Shown in pieces: positions 6,985-9,993 of a DNA stretch of 9,993 bases. Source of the stretch: Pseudomonadota bacterium (GTDB taxonomy: Bacteria > Pseudomonadota > Alphaproteobacteria > Parvibaculales > Parvibaculaceae); contig JAJXZC010000575.1 in assembly GCA_021780275.1 (NCBI GenBank), forward strand, positions 1 through 9,993. Reading direction: 5' to 3'. The first letter of the stretch is position 1. Each line of letters starts with the position of its first letter. The notes below the pieces were generated by a model. It saw only the letters and a list, made by a program, of their open reading frames with translations, was not told where the DNA came from and did no database searches. A program made the position numbers and the translations under genes.

Positions 6985-7401
6985 ATGACCGATATTCGAA
7001 ACGCCGAAAAAGGATCCATCGTTGGATCGCTGACCGTCGCTCCCATCACCCGGCACACACTCGCGCTCTATTGCGGCGCCTCGGGAGATCTCAACCCGAT
7101 CCATGTCGATATCGATTTCGCCAAGGCGTCCGGTATGACCGATGTCTTCGCTCACGGCATGTTGTCGATGGCATATCTCGGTCGCCTGCTCATGGATCTG
7201 GCGCCGCAAACAATGCTGCGCAGCTTTACGACGCGCTTCACCTCGATCACCCAGCTCGGTGCCGAGATTACGTGCACGGCGAAGCTCGCCGAACGGTTCA
7301 GCGAGGACGGCGAAGAGCGCGCCAGACTCGAGCTCTCGGCAGTCGATCAGAACAATGACGTGAAACTGCTCGGCGAAGCCGTCGTCGCACTCCCAAATTG
7401 A
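6985..7401 (+). CDS. MaoC-like (R)-enoyl-CoA hydratase, catalytic subunit (138 aa)
   Basis: Single hot-dog hydratase with an intact hydratase-2 motif: YCGASGDLNPIHVD at residues 29-42, giving the catalytic pair D35 and H40. FAHGM (55-59), the conserved loop after the hot-dog helix, follows. The family adds water to trans-2-enoyl-CoA, usually yielding the (3R)-hydroxyacyl-CoA. The start at 6985 is chosen because AGGAG is properly spaced from it; ATG 6979 would add only two residues. It lies directly behind the degenerate hot-dog gene with almost no gap, supporting a heteromeric complex like HadAB or ChsH1/ChsH2. The dehydrogenase downstream would oxidise its product. R-stereochemistry is inferred from the family. 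Confidence 0.9.
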   Translation: MTDIRNAEKGSIVGSLTVAPITRHTLALYCGASGDLNPIHVDIDFAKASGMTDVFAHGMLSMAYLGRLLMDLAPQTMLRSFTTRFTSITQLGAEITCTAKLAERFSEDGEERARLELSAVDQNNDVKLLGEAVVALPN

Positions 7402-7411
7402 GGACAGGACA

Positions 7412-8242
7412 ATGAAGAAACTCGCAGGCAAGGTGGCGCTCGTTTCCGGTTCGGGCCGTGGCATCGGACGAGCGCTCGCGCTGAAGCTCGCAAGCGAAGG
7501 CGCACGCGTCGTTATCAACGACATGGACCCGGAGCCCGCGCAGGAGACGGTCGAGGAAATCCGTCGCGGGGGCGGCGAAGCGATTGCCTGCGTCGGCAGC
7601 GTCACTGAAGCGGATTTCGGCGATCGCTTCGTCAAGACGGCCATCGATACCTATAACGGCCTCGACATCATCGTGAACAATGCGGGCTACACCTGGGACA
7701 GCGTCATCCAGAAGATGAGCGACGAGCAGTTTCAGGCGATGCTCGAAGTCCATCTCGCCGCGCCCTTCCGCATCCTCCGTGCCGCAGCCGAGCCCATCCG
7801 CATCATGGCGAAGAACGAAGCGCAGCAGGGCAAGGAAGTCTTCCGCAAGGTGGTGAACATCTCCTCCGTCGCGGGGCTTGGCGGTAATGCCGGTCAGGTG
7901 AGCTATTCCTCGGCTAAGGCGGGCCTCGTCGGCATGACGAAGACGCTTTCGAAGGAGTGGGGACGCTACAAGGTGAACGTCAATTGCGTCGCCTTCGGCT
8001 TCATCAAGACGCGCCTCACGCAACCGCTGACCGAAGCGGGCGCCAGCATCGATGTCGAGGGCCGCAAGATTGCCGTTGGCGTGCAGCCTGCCTTCATCGA
8101 CGCCATGGAAAAGCAGATGATTCCGATCGGTCGCGCCGGAACCCCGGAGGAAGCGGCGGACGGCGTCTATCTCTTCTGCACGCCCGAGTCGAATTACATC
8201 AGCGGTCAGGTCATCGTCGTCGGCGGCGGCGTGTCGCTCTGA
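7412..8242 (+). CDS. Short-chain dehydrogenase, probable 3-hydroxyacyl-CoA dehydrogenase (276 aa)
   Basis: Classical SDR with Rossmann glycine motif GSGRGIG (residues 13-19) and NNAG at 89-92. The catalytic triad is S152, Y165 and K169 (YSSAK), with Ser 13 residues before Tyr as usual. Acidic D37 in VINDMD, after the second strand, suggests NAD+ preference. The segment after NVNCVA reads FGFIKTRLT, where FabG-type enzymes have PGFIxT, so a Pro is replaced by Phe. It could be annotated as 3-oxoacyl-ACP reductase (FabG), but its place between a MaoC-type hydratase and an acyl-CoA dehydrogenase argues for oxidation of 3-hydroxyacyl-CoA, as in the SDR domain of peroxisomal MFE-2. GAGGA, overlapping the preceding stop codon, is 7 bases upstream of ATG 7412. 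Confidence 0.9.
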   Translation: MKKLAGKVALVSGSGRGIGRALALKLASEGARVVINDMDPEPAQETVEEIRRGGGEAIACVGSVTEADFGDRFVKTAIDTYNGLDIIVNNAGYTWDSVIQKMSDEQFQAMLEVHLAAPFRILRAAAEPIRIMAKNEAQQGKEVFRKVVNISSVAGLGGNAGQVSYSSAKAGLVGMTKTLSKEWGRYKVNVNCVAFGFIKTRLTQPLTEAGASIDVEGRKIAVGVQPAFIDAMEKQMIPIGRAGTPEEAADGVYLFCTPESNYISGQVIVVGGGVSL

Positions 8243-8254
8243 GGAGGAATAGGC

Positions 8255-9412
8255 ATGACCGCGATCAATCGGCCTGCGTCTCGTTGGCTGACGGAAGACC
8301 TCAATATCTTTCGCTCTTCGGTTCGGAAGATCATCGAGCGCGAGTTCGCGCCGCATTACGATCGCTGGATCGAACAGGGCATTGTTGACAGAGAGGCTTG
8401 GCGCGTCGCCGGCGATGCGGGGCTTCTCTGTGTGTCGATGCCCGAGGAATATGGCGGCGGCGGCGGAACTTTCGCCCATGAGGCCGTGATTGCCGAGGAA
8501 CTGGAATATTCGGGTATCGGCATTGCTTTCAGCGTCAGTCTGCATAACGCGATTGTCGCGCCCTATTACCTGACCTATGGCACCGAGGATCAGCGCCGCC
8601 GCTGGCTGCCGAAGCTCGCGAGCGGCGAATATGTCGGCGCAATCGCGATGACGGAGCCGGGCACGGGCTCCGACCTCCAGAACGTGCGTACCACGGCGCG
8701 CAAGACGGAGGGCGGCTATAGCGTAAGCGGCCAGAAGGTCTTCATCACGAACGGTCAGTTGGCCGACCTTGTCTTGACCGTGTGCAAGACGGACCCTGCG
8801 CAGGGCGCGAAGGGCATTTCGCTGCTCGCCGTCGAGACGGACCGGCAGGGGTTCCGCCGCGGCCGCAATCTCGAAAAGATCGGACTTCATGCATCGGACA
8901 CATCGGAACTTTTCTACGATGACGTCGATGTGCCGGCCGACAATCTGCTGGGTGGCATCGAAGGGCGCGGCTTCTATCAGCTCATGGAAAAACTCGTCCA
9001 GGAGCGGCTCTTGCTGGCAGTGAGCGCCGCCGCAGCGATGGAAAGGGCGATTGTCCTCACGACCGATTATGTGAAGGAGCGCAAGGCCTTCGGTCACGCC
9101 ATTCTGGATTTCCAGAATACGCAGTTCCGTCTGGCCGAATGCAAGACAGAGGCGACGATCGCCCGCGTCTTCGTCGACAACTGCGTCGAACGTCATCTCG
9201 CGGGCGAGCTCGACCCGGCCACAGCGTCGATGGCCAAGTGGTGGTGTTCGCAAAAGCAGGGCGAGATCGTCGACACATGCCTCCAGTTTTTCGGAGGCTA
9301 TGGCTATATGTCGGAATATCCGATCGCGCGCATGTATACGGATGCACGGATACAGCGGATCTATGGCGGGACGAACGAAATCATGAAGCTGCTCATCTCG
9401 CGTTCGCTCTAG
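8255..9412 (+). CDS. Acyl-CoA dehydrogenase, long-chain/isovaleryl type (385 aa)
   Basis: FAD-dependent enzyme introducing the alpha,beta double bond into acyl-CoA and passing electrons to ETF. The N-terminal helical domain is followed by the FAD/substrate motif AMTEPGTGSDLQ and VFITNG. Further on are RKAFG and the C-terminal IYGGTNEIMKLLISRSL. The C-terminal loop has Gly where medium-chain enzymes have the catalytic Glu (IYEGT). The candidate base is instead E250 in VQERLLLA, the helix-G position used by mammalian long-chain (LCAD) and isovaleryl-CoA dehydrogenases. That class often accepts branched or long acyl chains. A strong AGGAGG (8242-8247), sharing its first base with the SDR stop codon, lies 7 bases before ATG 8255. 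Length is normal and no defects are visible. Confidence 0.94.
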   Translation: MTAINRPASRWLTEDLNIFRSSVRKIIEREFAPHYDRWIEQGIVDREAWRVAGDAGLLCVSMPEEYGGGGGTFAHEAVIAEELEYSGIGIAFSVSLHNAIVAPYYLTYGTEDQRRRWLPKLASGEYVGAIAMTEPGTGSDLQNVRTTARKTEGGYSVSGQKVFITNGQLADLVLTVCKTDPAQGAKGISLLAVETDRQGFRRGRNLEKIGLHASDTSELFYDDVDVPADNLLGGIEGRGFYQLMEKLVQERLLLAVSAAAAMERAIVLTTDYVKERKAFGHAILDFQNTQFRLAECKTEATIARVFVDNCVERHLAGELDPATASMAKWWCSQKQGEIVDTCLQFFGGYGYMSEYPIARMYTDARIQRIYGGTNEIMKLLISRSL

Positions 9413-9491
9413 TCCTGGCGGCTCCCTTTCTTGTTCCTCCCGCGCCCCTTGCCGACACTTCAGCGCGCTTCAGGTTGAGAGAAATGTTTGC
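9413..9491 (+). other. Short pyrimidine-rich gap before the crotonase-family gene
   Basis: This 79-base gap is the longest inside the operon. Its first ~40 bases are rich in C and T. It contains TTCAG repeated across CGCGC (9459-9473) and TTGCCGACACTTCA (9449-9462), which shares 10 of 14 positions with the reverse complement of the operator-like TTACTTGTCGGTAA at 3710-3723. No hairpin with a T-tract and no clear promoter are seen, so the last gene probably remains in the operon. GAGAGA (9477-9482) is its likely ribosome binding site. Confidence 0.35.
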
Positions 9492-9993
9492 ATGACCTAC
9501 TCGAATATTCTCGTCGAGCGAGACGATGGCGTCGGCCGGATTGTTCTCAATCGGCCCGAGATTCTGAACCCGCTCTGCACCGAGACCTTCGTTCAATACC
9601 GCGAGGCGCTTCAGGCATTTCGCGACAGCGGCGATGTCCGGGTTGTGGTCCTGACCGGTGCCGGGCGCGCCTTTTGTGCAGGCGCCGATATGAAGTGGCT
9701 GGATGGCGCTCTTCACAGGGACACGCTTGACCGGGAAGCGCGCCGTCGTGACATGGATGACGTCCTGATCGAGGGCCATGCGCTCATCAGGGAATTGCGC
9801 GCCTTTCCCGGGCCGGTCGTCTCGGTGGTGAATGGCCCTGCTGTGGGCGGAGGGGTTGGCCTCGCCCTGGCGGCAGACATGGTGCTGGCGGCGAAGTCGG
9901 CCTATTTCGGCCTTCCTTTCGTGCCGAATCTCGGCCTCGTTCCCGACCTCGGCGGATTTGCTTTCATGCAGAAGCGGATAGGATCGGCGTGCG
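9492..9993 (+). CDS. Enoyl-CoA hydratase/isomerase family protein, PaaG-like, 3' end cut by window edge
   Basis: Crotonase-fold protein; 167 codons are visible from ATG 9492 and no stop occurs before the edge. Landmarks are LNRPEILNPL, the oxyanion-hole segment AFCAGADM and PAVGGGVGLALAADM. These are followed by FGLPFVPNLGLVPDLGG. The two Glu residues of true enoyl-CoA hydratases (GGGCE and the PE before GxIPGAGG) are absent; Gly and Phe occupy those places. The Asp in GLVPDLGG matches the catalytic Asp of PaaG-type delta3,delta2-enoyl-CoA isomerases. Isomerisation of a double bond, to bring unsaturated intermediates into the hydratase step, is therefore more likely than hydration. GAGAGA lies 9 bases before the ATG. 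It is on the same strand as the acyl-CoA dehydrogenase, 79 bases downstream. Confidence 0.9.
   Translation, partial: MTYSNILVERDDGVGRIVLNRPEILNPLCTETFVQYREALQAFRDSGDVRVVVLTGAGRAFCAGADMKWLDGALHRDTLDREARRRDMDDVLIEGHALIRELRAFPGPVVSVVNGPAVGGGVGLALAADMVLAAKSAYFGLPFVPNLGLVPDLGGFAFMQKRIGSAC

Noticed and set aside
6466..7644. 392-codon open frame on the minus strand
   Set aside because: It is antisense to the two hot-dog genes and the start of the SDR gene, spans their junctions and shows no family motif. It is explained by GC-biased codon use on the other strand.
7298..9253. 651-codon open frame on the minus strand
   Set aside because: It lies opposite the SDR and acyl-CoA dehydrogenase genes, both of which have full catalytic motifs and good ribosome binding sites. 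Its translation is rich in Arg, Asp and His with no recognisable domain, as expected for the antisense of GC-rich coding DNA.
9484..9495. Tiny open frame ATG TTT GCA TGA overlapping the crotonase start
   Set aside because: Three codons overlapping the real start can arise by chance; there is no further sign of a regulatory leader peptide.
1..9993. Mobile element, CRISPR array, tRNA or structured RNA
   Set aside because: I saw no transposase or integrase motif, no terminal or regularly spaced repeats and no cloverleaf-like sequence. Base composition looks even across the genes.

Overview
The window reads as chromosomal DNA from a GC-rich proteobacterium, most likely an alphaproteobacterium. 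The grounds are the GC-rich third codon positions, the short intergenic gaps, and a lipid-catabolism gene set typical of Parvibaculum- or sphingomonad-like degraders. The genus is a guess from gene style; no marker gene is present. I see no rRNA, tRNA, CRISPR array, insertion sequence or phage gene.

Left part (1-2976): a thiolase-like gene runs leftward off the window edge and is truncated at its 3' end. It is divergent from a rightward D-aminoacylase-type amidohydrolase, with a 248-base shared upstream region between them. Middle (2976-3763): the amidohydrolase converges on a leftward TetR-family regulator, with a 7-bp hairpin between the two stop codons. The regulator is in turn divergent from a rightward catabolic operon. 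The gap between them holds two back-to-back sigma70-like promoters whose -35 boxes overlap on opposite strands, plus inverted repeats suited to a TetR-type operator.

Right part (3764-9993): a tightly packed operon encodes, in order, an acyl-CoA synthetase, an SCP-x-type thiolase, a degenerate MaoC-like hot-dog protein, a catalytic MaoC-like hydratase, a short-chain dehydrogenase, a long-chain/isovaleryl-type acyl-CoA dehydrogenase and a crotonase-fold protein with PaaG-like features that runs off the right edge. Together these cover one full beta-oxidation round: CoA activation, alpha,beta-desaturation, hydration by a hot-dog (probably R-specific) hydratase, SDR oxidation of the 3-hydroxyl and thiolytic cleavage. 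The last gene probably adds isomerisation or hydration. Using hot-dog hydratase, SDR and SCP-x thiolase instead of FadB/FadA resembles the peroxisomal MFE-2/SCPx route for branched or alicyclic acyl chains. The substrate cannot be read from sequence; a branched, terpenoid, steroid-side-chain or alicyclic acid is a reasonable inference.

Every assigned gene falls in a known superfamily. The main points for follow-up are the overlapping divergent promoter/operator, the amidohydrolase that lacks two expected metal-binding histidines, and the thiolase-like protein that lacks the nucleophilic cysteine.
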